Position numbers and translations under genes: made by a program | The notes under the pieces: model-generated | The model's database searches: none | The model's input: the letters and a program-made list of their open reading frames with translations, nothing else | Told to the model about the DNA's origin: nothing | Virus record (IMG/VR): IMGVR_UViG_3300032304_002285 | Coordinates: 1-64,000 of that record | Strand: one strand, 5' to 3' | Length of the DNA: 64,000 nt | From: a virus | Shown here: positions 1 to 7,474 of the stretch, one piece after another | Layout: every line of letters starts with the position of its first letter | Numbering within the stretch: position 1 is the stretch's first letter

Positions 1-1
1 G

Positions 2-340
2 GACAAGTGTAAGAAGCATCCGGAGTATGCGGCGAAGAGGAAGCCCGTTGCTGATTGTCACGATTGCCGGGCTATTTGGAATCAGAAGATGATTAAGGAT
101 TTCACTGATGACATTAATGATTTGATTGCTCCGATCATGACTGTTGAATTGGTTGAGGTAACGGAGAAGGCGTTTTTCTTTTGTGTGATGCTTGACAAGG
201 CAATTGGCCAGTATGCTGTACGGGAGAATGTGGTTATTAAGGATGAGTTTGTTGACATGGTAACGAAGAAGGGGAAGAAGATTTTGGGTGTTGATATTTG
301 TTTCAACAATACCAAAACTCGGTTTTGGTATTACCCGTGA
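2..340 (+). CDS. Zinc-motif phage protein, 5' end outside window
   Basis: An open frame enters from the left edge and stops with TGA at 340, so the true start is upstream. The first visible residues hold a C-x2-H ... C-x2-C-x2-C-like cluster (CKKHPEY, then DCHDCRAIW) typical of small zinc-binding motifs in phage proteins; the rest is a mixed alpha/beta domain I do not recognise. An internal ATG at 89 would remove the cysteines, so it is probably not the start. The stop overlaps the GTG start of the next gene by 4 nt. Confidence 0.75.
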   Translation, partial: DKCKKHPEYAAKRKPVADCHDCRAIWNQKMIKDFTDDINDLIAPIMTVELVEVTEKAFFFCVMLDKAIGQYAVRENVVIKDEFVDMVTKKGKKILGVDICFNNTKTRFWYYP

Positions 341-540
341 GTGATTCGGGTAAAGTAATAAATGGTTGGGCATGTCCAAAGGAGTTCTTGGACTTCCGGG
401 TTTATGATGAGTATGAAGATTGGATCTTTGTTGATTACCGCTATGTTCCTCTAATTCCCAATCCTAGAATGAGGAAGAGAAGAACAAGAGTTCCTGCTGG
501 TTGTATAGTGATTGTGTTGAAGGAAAGGGAATTGGCATAG
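337..540 (+). CDS. Family B small protein
   Basis: 67 aa from a GTG that overlaps the previous stop (GTGA). I prefer it to the in-frame TTG at 298 because it gives the usual array spacing and length. It ends VPAGCIVIVLKERELA, the family B hydrophobic strand plus charged tail. Ends in TAG. Function unknown. Confidence 0.65.
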   Translation: MSDSGKVINGWACPKEFLDFRVYDEYEDWIFVDYRYVPLIPNPRMRKRRTRVPAGCIVIVLKERELA

Positions 541-574
541 GGTAATCCATTAAGTAAAAACTCTTAGATAGGTT

Positions 575-611
575 ATAGTATCCCGTCTTAAAAGAGGAGA
601 CGGGATACTAT
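575..611 (+). promoter_or_regulatory. Start-codon-sequestering hairpin of the radical-SAM gene
   Basis: A perfect 13-bp inverted repeat (575-587 with 599-611) has an 11-nt loop that contains most of the Shine-Dalgarno AGAGGAG. The A and T of the start codon (610-612) are in the stem. Folded mRNA should block initiation. Same layout as 10335-10394 and 12109-12143. Confidence 0.8.
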
Positions 612-1437
612 GAAAGAGTTTAAGTCTTTTTTGAAGATGGCTGGTGGGAGTGAGGGTAGCCGGTGCAAATATCCCTTGAGATTGGATACTTACGGTTGTG
701 GTTGCAGTCATGACTGCAATTATTGCTACGCTAAGAGTTTATTGGATTTTAGGAAGTTATGGAATCCAGAAGATCCTTCTGTTGCCAACTTCAAGAAGAT
801 TTTTTTAGCGATAAAGAAGATTGATCGGGTTGTAAGGCTTGGTGGAATGACGGATTGTTTTGCTCCTATTGAGAGGAAGCACGGTGTAACGAAGATTACC
901 TTACAGTTTTTGAATTCATTCAAGAAGCCCTATTTGATTGTAACGAAGTCTGATTTAGTTGCTGATGATTCTTACATTGAGGTTTTGGATAAAAAGCTTG
1001 CTCATATTCAGATTTCGGTAACGTCAACGGATGATGAGATATCATTAAAGAATGAGAAGGCTTGTGTTCCTTCTAAGAGGATAGCGGCTATTGAGAAGCT
1101 GAGTGCTCTTGGGTATGATGTTTCGATTCGGGTATCTCCTTATGTGCCTGAGTGGATTGATGTAGGCAGGATTAATGACATCAAGTGTGAAAAGTTGTTA
1201 GTTGAGTTTTTGAGGGTGAATAGTTGGATAAAGAAATGGATGGATTTAGATTTTTCTGAATACACGTTGAAAGAGGGTGGTTATTTGCATTTGCCCTTAG
1301 AGAAGAAGATTGAATTATTGAAGGGGTTTAAAAAATCACAGTTAAGTGTTTGTGAGGACGTGGATTCTCATTACGAGTATTGGAAAGAGAATGTGAATGT
1401 GAATAAAGAGGATTGTTGCAATTTAAGATTGGAATGA
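610..1437 (+). CDS. Radical SAM protein (SPL/Rv2578c-like)
   Basis: 275 aa. The radical-SAM cluster motif is C32-x3-C36-x2-C39 (CSHDCNYCYA), which should bind a 4Fe-4S cluster and S-adenosylmethionine. It is followed by GGMTDCFAP (about 78-86) and TKSDL and VTSTDDE strands expected of a partial TIM barrel. The layout resembles the spore-photoproduct-lyase-like / Rv2578c-type radical SAM proteins found in many phages; the substrate is unknown. Cys pair near the C-terminus (EDCCNL) could bind an auxiliary metal. Its start lies in a strong hairpin, so translation is probably controlled. Confidence 0.85.
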   Translation: MKEFKSFLKMAGGSEGSRCKYPLRLDTYGCGCSHDCNYCYAKSLLDFRKLWNPEDPSVANFKKIFLAIKKIDRVVRLGGMTDCFAPIERKHGVTKITLQFLNSFKKPYLIVTKSDLVADDSYIEVLDKKLAHIQISVTSTDDEISLKNEKACVPSKRIAAIEKLSALGYDVSIRVSPYVPEWIDVGRINDIKCEKLLVEFLRVNSWIKKWMDLDFSEYTLKEGGYLHLPLEKKIELLKGFKKSQLSVCEDVDSHYEYWKENVNVNKEDCCNLRLE

Positions 1438-1454
1438 ATTAATGAAGGGTGGAA

Positions 1455-1670
1455 ATGAATAAGATAATGAATGGGGAATTTAAGGTTTGGGTTCGTGGTC
1501 CATTAATGGATAGTGATCTTATTCTTTCCACCAATGTTGGGTTTTTACTTTTCCCGAATGCAGAGGCTAAGAATTGTCAACGGATTGAGTTTGAGATTAA
1601 GCGTGGGGAGTGCGAAGGAAGGGTTGTTTCATTCTTTCCATTGAACACTGTTTTAGTGATTGAATGGTGA
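1455..1670 (+). CDS. Family B-like small protein
   Basis: 71 aa. ATG 1455 is preferred to the GTG at 1449 because AAGGGTGG lies at a proper distance. Ends FFPLNTVLVIEW, a family B terminal strand without the acidic tail. The next start overlaps by 7 nt. Function unknown. Confidence 0.65.
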   Translation: MNKIMNGEFKVWVRGPLMDSDLILSTNVGFLLFPNAEAKNCQRIEFEIKRGECEGRVVSFFPLNTVLVIEW

Positions 1671-1864
1671 AGCTTTGTGACGTTATGCCTAATATTTCCA
1701 ATGGGGGTGCTGAAATTCTTTCTTATACAGTAATAAAGAGGCATGTATGGGAAAATCCAGAGATGTATGTTTTATTCACATTGGATAATCCTCCTGGTAC
1801 ATATTCAGCCTCGTTGGTTTTCCCTGAAGATACAATTTATATTTTTGAAGTGAGGGAAGAATGA
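1664..1864 (+). CDS. Family B small protein
   Basis: 66 aa, ending FPEDTIYIFEVREE. The stop overlaps the next ATG by 4 nt. GTG at 1667 is an alternative start. Unknown function. Confidence 0.65.
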   Translation: MVKLCDVMPNISNGGAEILSYTVIKRHVWENPEMYVLFTLDNPPGTYSASLVFPEDTIYIFEVREE

Positions 1865-2064
1865 AGAAGTGGGAAGAGCTTATGCCAACAATGAGTATGA
1901 TACCTCATGGAAGGCATATTATTCGTTTATTGGGCAGTAGGAAAGACGGTTACGCATGGCACTTTCGTTATATTGTTGTACGCCGGGATGGATCTAGAGA
2001 AGTAAGAGAAGTAGAGTTCCCACAAGAAACCATTTTGGTGTTTAGAGAAAATGAAATTAAGTGA
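1861..2064 (+). CDS. Family B small protein
   Basis: 67 aa, basic middle (IVVRRDGSREVRE) and the family ending FPQETILVFRENEIK. ATGA overlap upstream; the next start lies 14 nt inside its end. Confidence 0.65.
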   Translation: MKKWEELMPTMSMIPHGRHIIRLLGSRKDGYAWHFRYIVVRRDGSREVREVEFPQETILVFRENEIK

Positions 2065-2257
2065 TTATTTTGAATATTTTCCGAAGTGTGATGGAGAAGT
2101 AGGTTTAATTGAATGTGAGTATGATGAAGTATTCCATGTGAATTGTTTAGTGGTTTACTATGAAAGTTCTGATTGTCAGTTTAAAAGAAGATATCACATT
2201 CCATTTCCTCTTGATGTCATTTATTGTTGTAAAGGGATGATTGATGAAGCCAAGTGA
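2051..2257 (+). CDS. Family B small protein
   Basis: 68 aa starting MKLSDYFEYF and ending FPLDVIYCCKGMIDEAK. The N-terminal x-L-S-D-x-F pattern recurs in other family B genes (24 to 29 kb). Confidence 0.65.
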   Translation: MKLSDYFEYFPKCDGEVGLIECEYDEVFHVNCLVVYYESSDCQFKRRYHIPFPLDVIYCCKGMIDEAK

Positions 2258-2465
2258 TATTCGTCCTTTGTGGAATGATATTGATGATCATTCTATAATA
2301 CTTTGCAATGTAGACGAGGATCAAGAATATCCGCAAAGCAGGCTTGAAGTTTGTTTTGAGAATAGGAAGAATATTTTAATTGGTGATCCTCCTAGGAGAT
2401 TTCGGTGTACAAGATTTCCTTTTGGATCATTATATACTTTGGAAGCGAACAATGAGACCAAGTGA
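2244..2465 (+). CDS. Family B small protein, paralogue of 2452
   Basis: 73 aa from ATG 2244 (TTG 2241 also possible). MKPSDIRPLWNDIDD matches MRPSDIHPFWRHLDS of the next gene, and EDQEYPQSRL matches DEQDFPDTRL, so the two are tandem duplicates. Ends FPFGSLYTLE. Confidence 0.65.
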   Translation: MKPSDIRPLWNDIDDHSIILCNVDEDQEYPQSRLEVCFENRKNILIGDPPRRFRCTRFPFGSLYTLEANNETK

Positions 2466-2697
2466 TATCCATCCTTTTTGGAGACATTTAGATTCATACA
2501 AGATTTTGGATTATGGATTGAATGATGAACAAGACTTTCCCGATACGAGATTATGGTTTTTCATTGGTAGTGAGAATGAGTGGAAGAAATATGGTTTTTA
2601 TCAGGAATATAAATGGGTAGCAATACCTTGTGGTTGTATATTCCCGGTGATGGGGAGGGAGTATGGCTTGGCCAAGGGAGAATCTAAAGAGGCTTGA
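2452..2697 (+). CDS. Family B small protein, paralogue of 2244
   Basis: 81 aa. The start ATG 2452 lies 14 nt inside the previous gene. The body follows the upstream paralogue but the C-terminal strand is altered (IPCGCIFPVMGRE) and extended by about 15 residues. Confidence 0.6.
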   Translation: MRPSDIHPFWRHLDSYKILDYGLNDEQDFPDTRLWFFIGSENEWKKYGFYQEYKWVAIPCGCIFPVMGREYGLAKGESKEA

Positions 2698-2878
2698 GTG
2701 TTTAGAGGTTCATGGGGCTATTGTTTATGAATTGAGTATGGTTACACAGGTTATGGTAGATTTTGGTCCTGGAAGTTTTTCTTTATACGAGGGTGGGAGG
2801 ATACGGGGTATAGTTAATTTCCCTTTAGGATCTATACTTGTTTTTAAGGAAGTTGAGGTTGTTTTTTTGGAAAAGTAA
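2663..2878 (+). CDS. Family B small protein
   Basis: 71 aa, ending FPLGSILVFKEVEVVFLEK. It overlaps the previous gene by 35 nt. Last member of the first short array; a TATAAT-like box follows at 2889, then tRNA-Gln. Confidence 0.6.
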   Translation: MAWPRENLKRLECLEVHGAIVYELSMVTQVMVDFGPGSFSLYEGGRIRGIVNFPLGSILVFKEVEVVFLEK

Positions 2879-2907
2879 ATAAAGCGGGTATAATAAGGAT
2901 GTTTGCT

Positions 2908-2980
2908 GGCGGTGTCGTCTAACGGCTTAAGACAGCAGGTTTTGATCCTGCTAATGAAGGTTCGACTCCTTCCACCGTTA
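2908..2980 (+). tRNA. tRNA-Gln(TTG)
   Basis: Acceptor GGCGGTG/CACCGTT, D-arm GTC...GAC, anticodon arm GCAGG-TTTTGAT-CCTGC (anticodon TTG), T-arm GAAGG-TTCGACT-CCTTC, discriminator A. CCA is not encoded. Confidence 0.9.
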
Positions 2981-3049
2981 TTTTTTGTGTTTGGTTTTGG
3001 TAGTTTATCAATCGGGGAAACAATGAAAAGACGAAGGTGTAGGTAGGTT

Positions 3050-3718
3050 ATGGATGCTGTACTCAGACAACACGTGTTGGTTCTAAACAAGAATTGGATA
3101 CCTATTAACATTACCACTGTGTACGAAGCGATTACTTCGGTATTCAGTGATAGGGCCAAATTCGTTGATCCTGAGACGTATCAGACTTTTGACTTTGAAT
3201 CTTGGGTTGAGAATTGGAAGGATGCGGCTGATCATGCCAAGATTTCTTTCAATGGTGTGGTGAATTGTCCCAACTTCAAGATTGTTTCTCCGGAGATTGT
3301 TCTTTGTACTGAGTATAAGGGAGTTGGTCCTTCTATTAACTTCAGAGGGAAGCCTAAATTTTCTAGGAGAAATATTTTTTTAAGAGATCGCAACGTCTGT
3401 CAATTCTGTGGAAAGAAGTTCGAGACTAATCTTTTGAACATAGATCATGTGGTTCCTAAGTCTCGTGGTGGTGAGTCTTCTTGGACAAACATTGTGTTAT
3501 CTTGTTTTGCTTGTAATCACAAGAAGGCTAATCGGACTCCGGAAGAGGCAGGGATGAGGTTACTTAAGAAGCCTGTATGTCCTGAGCCTGAGGAGATTCG
3601 TCGCCCATTGTCTACGAGATTGGTATCTAGGTTCAACTCGAAGTTTCCTAAGTCTTGGGAGACATTTCTTGGGAAGGCGATGAGTGACATGTATTGGAGT
3701 GTGGAATTGAAGGATTAG
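3050..3718 (+). CDS. HNH endonuclease
   Basis: 222 aa. A complete HNH/McrA-type core: C117-x2-C120 (NVCQFCGKKF), the D132-H133 catalytic pair in NIDHVVPKSRGG, then C152-x2-C155 with CNHKKANRTPEEAGM. This is the common phage HNH family that nicks or cuts DNA with a zinc-supported beta-beta-alpha-metal site. The N-terminal 100 residues (VLVLNKNWIPINITT) are typical of the same family. Free-standing between tRNA-Gln and a strong terminator. It could be a homing enzyme or a packaging/recombination nuclease; sequence alone does not decide. Confidence 0.9.
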   Translation: MDAVLRQHVLVLNKNWIPINITTVYEAITSVFSDRAKFVDPETYQTFDFESWVENWKDAADHAKISFNGVVNCPNFKIVSPEIVLCTEYKGVGPSINFRGKPKFSRRNIFLRDRNVCQFCGKKFETNLLNIDHVVPKSRGGESSWTNIVLSCFACNHKKANRTPEEAGMRLLKKPVCPEPEEIRRPLSTRLVSRFNSKFPKSWETFLGKAMSDMYWSVELKD

Positions 3719-3733
3719 GGGAAGGGTTGAATA

Positions 3734-3773
3734 AGGGGGAGTAGGAGGGTAAAGCCTTCTACTCCTTATTTTT
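3734..3773 (+). terminator. Rho-independent terminator
   Basis: Stem GGAGTAGGAGGG / CCTTCTACTCC with loop TAAAG, followed by TTATTTTTATT, directly after the HNH gene. Confidence 0.8.
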
Positions 3774-3780
3774 ATTGGGT

Positions 3781-3813
3781 TTTGGATTTTTAGGTTTTCA
3801 GAGTGATTGATTG
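3781..3813 (+). promoter_or_regulatory. Degenerate copy of the phage promoter motif
   Basis: TTTGGATTTT (3781-3790), an 11-nt spacer, then AGTGATTGATT. Matches the upstream box well and the downstream box GGTAATAGATA poorly. Lies between a terminator and the next gene. Confidence 0.4.
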
Positions 3814-3836
3814 AAAGAAACAAGGAGGGAAGTGTC

Positions 3837-4085
3837 ATGAAATCCAAAGATTTGAGACGAATTTTTGAAATGATTGTGGAATCGAAGAAATTTGGTGGGA
3901 AGCAGGTTTTGGTTAGTAATGATTTGCTAACAGATCTTGTTGCCACATTTGCCCTTGATGAGGTGAATAACGGGAATCATGCTCATGATAGTGAAGAGCA
4001 TAAAGAGTTTTCTGAGATTTTGACAAAAGCCAGTCGTTTGGATGTTGAATACCGGAAGATGAATGGAACATGGCTTCACGGTTGA
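3837..4085 (+). CDS. Hypothetical helical protein
   Basis: 82 aa. ATG 3837 follows AAGGAGGG and is preferred to an upstream in-frame start at 3807. Predominantly helical with a His/Glu-rich middle (NHAHDSEEHKE). Not recognised. Confidence 0.7.
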   Translation: MKSKDLRRIFEMIVESKKFGGKQVLVSNDLLTDLVATFALDEVNNGNHAHDSEEHKEFSEILTKASRLDVEYRKMNGTWLHG

Positions 4086-4126
4086 TGGGTAATATATAAA
4101 TCACAAAATAGAGGAAGGATTCACAG

Positions 4127-4384
4127 ATGAAGCGTCCGATTTTTTGGCACAGAGAATGTTTGAGTAATTCAAACGAGTTTTCAATTATGGGGATTGCGAA
4201 ATGCAAGGCTCGGATTGAGCAAGAGAAGAAGCAGATTGAGAAATTTGAGAAATGTCTTCTCGAAAATCAGGAATATCTCAAGACCATTGAACTTGCTGAG
4301 TCGAAGGGGTTGGGTGAGTTTGACATTGAGAGGTTCAATAAACCCAAGGGTAAGAAAACCAAGAAGTATGAGGTTGGAGAGTGA
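4127..4384 (+). CDS. Coiled-coil protein, paralogue of 4885
   Basis: 85 aa. FWHRECLSNS then a long charged helix (IEQEKKQIEKFEKCLLE) and a lysine-rich tail. The gene at 4885 has the same order (EWHEGCIKNS, heptad helix, ELAxxKGxxEFDxExF), so these are diverged duplicates. Unknown role; preceded by GAGGAAGGA. Confidence 0.7.
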   Translation: MKRPIFWHRECLSNSNEFSIMGIAKCKARIEQEKKQIEKFEKCLLENQEYLKTIELAESKGLGEFDIERFNKPKGKKTKKYEVGE

Positions 4385-4392
4385 GTTGAGGC

Positions 4393-4653
4393 ATGGAAAA
4401 GATTTCATTTCTAGATTTCCCTAAGAACTTTCCTTCAAGTGAGGGGTCTTATATAATTTTGCTTTGGACGGGGCGGGTTACAACGGACAGGTGGGTTTTC
4501 CAAAGATGGTCACTTCATCGTCCTGCTGCTGTTATTGGGTTTGCTGTAATTCCTGAGGTTAAGAAAGAGGATTTTGATCTTAGAGAACGGCTGTTGACAC
4601 TGCATGAGGATGAAGAGAAAGAGGAGTTGGAAAAGATTTTTAAGACAGTTTAG
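4393..4653 (+). CDS. Hypothetical protein
   Basis: 86 aa; beta-rich first half (SYIILLWTGRV, VFQRWSLHRP) and an acidic helical C-terminus (HEDEEKEELEKIFK). Not recognised. Its TAG stop lies inside the promoter motif at 4649. Confidence 0.65.
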   Translation: MEKISFLDFPKNFPSSEGSYIILLWTGRVTTDRWVFQRWSLHRPAAVIGFAVIPEVKKEDFDLRERLLTLHEDEEKEELEKIFKTV

Positions 4654-4681
4654 GATTTTGAGGATCTTTGGGTAATACATA
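4649..4681 (+). promoter_or_regulatory. Phage promoter motif
   Basis: TTTAGGATTTT, 11-nt spacer, GGTAATACATA. Good match to the motif repeated at 40628, 45508, 48259, 49611, 50459 and 51028. Upstream of the 4703 gene. Confidence 0.65.
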
Positions 4682-4702
4682 GGTGTGACCAAGGAGAGAT
4701 TG

Positions 4703-4858
4703 ATGAAAAGCCTTAAGAAGTTGACAAATGAATACATCAGCGCCTATGGAATGATTCGTCCTGAGGCTGAGAAGAAGGCACAGAAAGACCTGAAAGCCTT
4801 GCAGGATATGGAAAAGATGGTTGAGGATTTCAAGAAGAAATTGTCTGTCAAGAAGTAA
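4703..4858 (+). CDS. Small helical protein
   Basis: 51 aa (MKSLKKLTNEYISAYG ... KKKLSVKK), strongly charged and helical, with a Shine-Dalgarno AAGGAGAG 5 nt before ATG. Directly downstream of the promoter motif. Unknown function. Confidence 0.65.
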   Translation: MKSLKKLTNEYISAYGMIRPEAEKKAQKDLKALQDMEKMVEDFKKKLSVKK

Positions 4859-4884
4859 TAAAAGGCTAGAAAGAAGAGGGTATA

Positions 4885-5130
4885 ATGAAGAAGTCGATTG
4901 AATGGCACGAGGGTTGTATCAAGAACAGCATGGAATCGGCTTTGAGAGCAATTCAAGCATCGAAGAAGCAGATTGCTTTTGAGCAGAAGGCTATTGAGAG
5001 AAACAATCAATACCTTAAGGAGTGTGAGGAGTATTCTTTGCAGGTTGAGCTTGCAAAGAAAAAGGGGAAGACTGAGTTTGATAAGGAGTCTTTCGGCAAA
5101 ACCAAGCCCCGGAAGGCTGACAAGAAGTAA
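4885..5130 (+). CDS. Coiled-coil protein, paralogue of 4127
   Basis: 81 aa. N-terminal EWHEGCIKNSMES, then a heptad-rich helix (KKQIAFEQKAIERN) and a Lys-rich tail. TATAAT-like box overlaps the start region (4878-4885). Confidence 0.7.
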   Translation: MKKSIEWHEGCIKNSMESALRAIQASKKQIAFEQKAIERNNQYLKECEEYSLQVELAKKKGKTEFDKESFGKTKPRKADKK

Positions 5131-5144
5131 AAAGGAGATTGGTA

Positions 5145-5675
5145 ATGTTGGGTATTTTTTGGAGAGGTAGGAAGAGAACTGACAAGCCCATGTGGCAAAT
5201 ATCGAGTGAATTCCCCAAAAGGCTGTATCATTCTTTTGTAGAGGCTTGTGCTGTAGCATTTGTTTACCCGAGTAAGTTTGAGAGCAAGTATCGTGAAGTC
5301 TTGGATATAATGGAGAAGGATTTGGGTCCTGATTTTCTTCAGCACTTCACGGGTTCAGTTGAGAAGCGGGTTTCGGAGCTTCTTGTAGAAAAGATGCAGG
5401 AACCCCTAGAGAAGCCCGAGGAAGAGGAAGAAGAGGTTAAGGAGGTTGTGAATCTTAAGCGCATTGAGATTCCAGAGGATAAGGCTCAATGGGTTTTGGT
5501 TCTTTGGCGGAAGTGGTTTGAGAAGAGTGACGATTGTTGCCTTGAAGAGAAGTATGAATATCAGAAGGCTTTGTATTCTGTTTGTCCTGGTTTGACGGAA
5601 TGGGGTCCTCAACCACAAATCTACTTGGATGTTATCGGTGGGAAGTTGTTTGTTCTGAATCGAGATTGGTTTTAG
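5145..5675 (+). CDS. Hypothetical protein
   Basis: 176 aa; ATG 5145 is placed by AAAGGAGAT 6 nt upstream. Helical N-terminal domain (SFVEACAVAFVYPSKFE), a Glu-rich linker at about 95-106, and a Trp-rich C-terminal part (WVLVLWRKWFEK). No family recognised. Its end contains a 23-nt sequence repeated at 7020. Confidence 0.7.
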   Translation: MLGIFWRGRKRTDKPMWQISSEFPKRLYHSFVEACAVAFVYPSKFESKYREVLDIMEKDLGPDFLQHFTGSVEKRVSELLVEKMQEPLEKPEEEEEEVKEVVNLKRIEIPEDKAQWVLVLWRKWFEKSDDCCLEEKYEYQKALYSVCPGLTEWGPQPQIYLDVIGGKLFVLNRDWF

Positions 5676-5700
5676 TATTTGAAGAGAAGTTCGTTATATT

Positions 5701-5775
5701 GAGTCATTGGCCGATTGGTTTAGGCAGTGGTCTCTAAAACCACCTAGACGGGTTCGATTCCCGTATGACTCACCA
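5701..5775 (+). tRNA. Amber suppressor tRNA (anticodon CTA)
   Basis: Acceptor GAGTCAT/ATGACTC, D-arm GCC...GGC, anticodon stem GTGGT/ACCAC with loop CTCTAAA (U33, anticodon CTA, A37, A38), T-arm ACGGG-TTCGATT-CCCGT, discriminator A, CCA encoded. All stems pair and loop lengths are canonical. The anticodon reads UAG. The charged amino acid cannot be told from the anticodon. A candidate substrate with an in-frame TAG lies 1.8 kb downstream (7570-7572). Confidence 0.9.
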
Positions 5776-5802
5776 ATTTTTCTTAGAATGTGGGATTGAA
5801 TT

Positions 5803-6045
5803 ATGAAGTGGCAAAGCAAAAGCAATCCGCCTCCGACTCCTGATGATTCAATGTTATACTGTTTAAGATCTGTTCCTGTTTTGGGTTTTTTCCGTTCAAA
5901 AAAGAAGGCTGTAGTGATTTATCAGAAGGACCCAGAGGAAGGGACGGAGAAATGGTTTACTGATGATTCTGAGGGATGGAATGTCACAGAGGACATTGTT
6001 GCTTGGCAATACCTTCCTGATGATCCTCCTGAGGGGTTTAAATGA
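5803..6045 (+). CDS. Hypothetical protein
   Basis: 80 aa. Acidic-aromatic protein (EKWFTDDSEGWNVTED). TGA overlaps the next ATG by 4 nt. Not recognised. Confidence 0.65.
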   Translation: MKWQSKSNPPPTPDDSMLYCLRSVPVLGFFRSKKKAVVIYQKDPEEGTEKWFTDDSEGWNVTEDIVAWQYLPDDPPEGFK

Positions 6046-6380
6046 AGAAGTGTCATTGTTGTGCTGCCATTACTGGGGAGAAGGTTTTTGGTACTGAGTT
6101 TGTTTGTGATGATTGTAAAAAAAACAAGCTTTTGGTTAATAAGTATTGGTGGTACAAGCAAGTAACGGGAAGTTGGTTTTGGGGCAGGGTATTCTTTGTC
6201 GCCTATCCAACTTATCTTGTTCTAGCCTTGTGCTATGGGATAATGAAGCCTTATGGGATTTTTTCATGTGTGATTGTTCTTATGATGGCTGCTTATTCCT
6301 GGAAGAGGAATAATTTCCCGATCAAGATAAAGGAAGCCAAGGAAGAGCTTTGGTTAGCGAAGTTGAATGGTGGAAAGTAA
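6042..6380 (+). CDS. Membrane protein with N-terminal zinc ribbon
   Basis: 112 aa. C-x-C-C and C-x2-C (KKCHCCA ... FVCDDCKKN, residues 2-27) suggest a zinc knuckle. Two adjacent membrane segments at about 47-65 (VFFVAYPTYLVLALCYG) and 70-85 (IFSCVIVLMMAAYS). The C-terminus is a charged helix. Role unknown. Confidence 0.7.
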   Translation: MKKCHCCAAITGEKVFGTEFVCDDCKKNKLLVNKYWWYKQVTGSWFWGRVFFVAYPTYLVLALCYGIMKPYGIFSCVIVLMMAAYSWKRNNFPIKIKEAKEELWLAKLNGGK

Positions 6381-6570
6381 AGGACTGCTGGTGTTAGAAG
6401 ATATTTTAGCCAAATTCCCTCCGGGATATCATTTAACGATTGAGGATTTTGACGAGGACACTTACTGTTTAGGGATACAGTCTAGTTTGGATAAAAAGGT
6501 TTCGAGGTATCTATGGTTATTTCCGAAAGGGACTATCATTATAGACTTAGAGACTGAAATGGGGGATTGA
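6367..6570 (+). CDS. Family B small protein
   Basis: 67 aa ending WLFPKGTIIIDLETEMGD, an isolated family B member outside the main arrays. 14-nt overlap with the preceding gene and 4-nt overlap with the next. Confidence 0.65.
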   Translation: MVESKGLLVLEDILAKFPPGYHLTIEDFDEDTYCLGIQSSLDKKVSRYLWLFPKGTIIIDLETEMGD

Positions 6571-6833
6571 TGATGGAGAAGGTTCATTTCGATTTTGTTT
6601 TGAATGCAGAAGATGCTCAGAATTTATTTGACTGTATCAACAGGGCGATTCAGAATGCTCAGACTGATAGGATTGAATTGATTTTGGGGAATCAGGGGCA
6701 AGAGACTCAGGAAAGCCTATGGTTCCTTGAGCATTCAAAGTATCTGCTTGGGTTGAAGTCTAAGATCCACAATAAGCCGTATGAAGAAAAAGTTATGAAA
6801 TCGGTTGGCAAGAAAAAGATGATGGGTGTATAG
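6567..6833 (+). CDS. Hypothetical protein
   Basis: 88 aa. Pattern HFDFVLNAEDAQNLFDCI then a helix with NQGQETQESLWF and a lysine-rich tail. Resembles small phage proteins with a beta-alpha start but I cannot name the family. Ends in TAG. Confidence 0.65.
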   Translation: MMMEKVHFDFVLNAEDAQNLFDCINRAIQNAQTDRIELILGNQGQETQESLWFLEHSKYLLGLKSKIHNKPYEEKVMKSVGKKKMMGV

Positions 6834-6943
6834 TTAGTTTTAGGTTGGTTGTAGGCAATGAAAGCAATAAGGAAGAAAGAGAACGACTATGATGTAGAAC
6901 CTCTCAAATTATACTATAAGATTTTTAAGCTCAATTGGACATT

Positions 6944-6977
6944 GCCCAAAGAGGGTATTCCAATTGGGCTTTTTTGT
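6944..6977 (+). terminator. Rho-independent terminator
   Basis: GCCCAA ... TTGGGC stem followed by TTTTTTGT. The interval 6834-7060 otherwise holds only a dubious 49-codon frame. Confidence 0.7.
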
Positions 6978-7060
6978 CTTTACTCGTGGTCCTCCGGTTA
7001 TCATTAATGCATTATGTAAATTGGTTTTAGTATTTGAAGAGAGATTAGGAGTAAGTGAAA

Positions 7061-7474
7061 ATGGAAACCGTAATTGAGGCTCAGGTTCAGTACAATCACA
7101 AGTTGTATGAGGCGATTCATTTGATGAAGAAGGAGGTCAAGGAGTTATCTTTGACTCAGCGGACTACCAAGAAAGCCTTTCGTGAGTCTATGGCGGTTTG
7201 GAGTAAGACCCCTCTAGATCAGCATTCCTATACTGATAAGCTTCCTCAATTCAATGATAGTTCTTCTATCTTGACTTCCATGTTCATTATTTATGGAATG
7301 ATCAGGGGTAAGGCTCATTTGAGTAATGAAGCGATGGAGAAGTATTTCCAGCCGAAATCCAACAACTGGATTTACTTCAATCGTCGGAATCAATTCAATC
7401 TTGCCTTAACTGCTTTCCTTAAGGATTATCCAGAGCTTGCATATCTTCTTGATGAGAAGAAGGTGTACTCATGA
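7061..7474 (+). CDS. Hypothetical protein
   Basis: 137 aa. ATG 7061 (9 nt after TTAGGAG) is preferred to GTG 7055. Helical, with conserved-looking aromatic stretches (FQPKSNNWIYFNRRNQFN). Not recognised. The stop overlaps the PTH2-like gene by 4 nt. Confidence 0.7.
   Translation: METVIEAQVQYNHKLYEAIHLMKKEVKELSLTQRTTKKAFRESMAVWSKTPLDQHSYTDKLPQFNDSSSILTSMFIIYGMIRGKAHLSNEAMEKYFQPKSNNWIYFNRRNQFNLALTAFLKDYPELAYLLDEKKVYS

Noticed and set aside
6858-7007. 49-codon frame after the 6567 gene, also reachable by TAG readthrough
   Set aside because: It runs through a clear terminator hairpin and has no ribosome-binding site.
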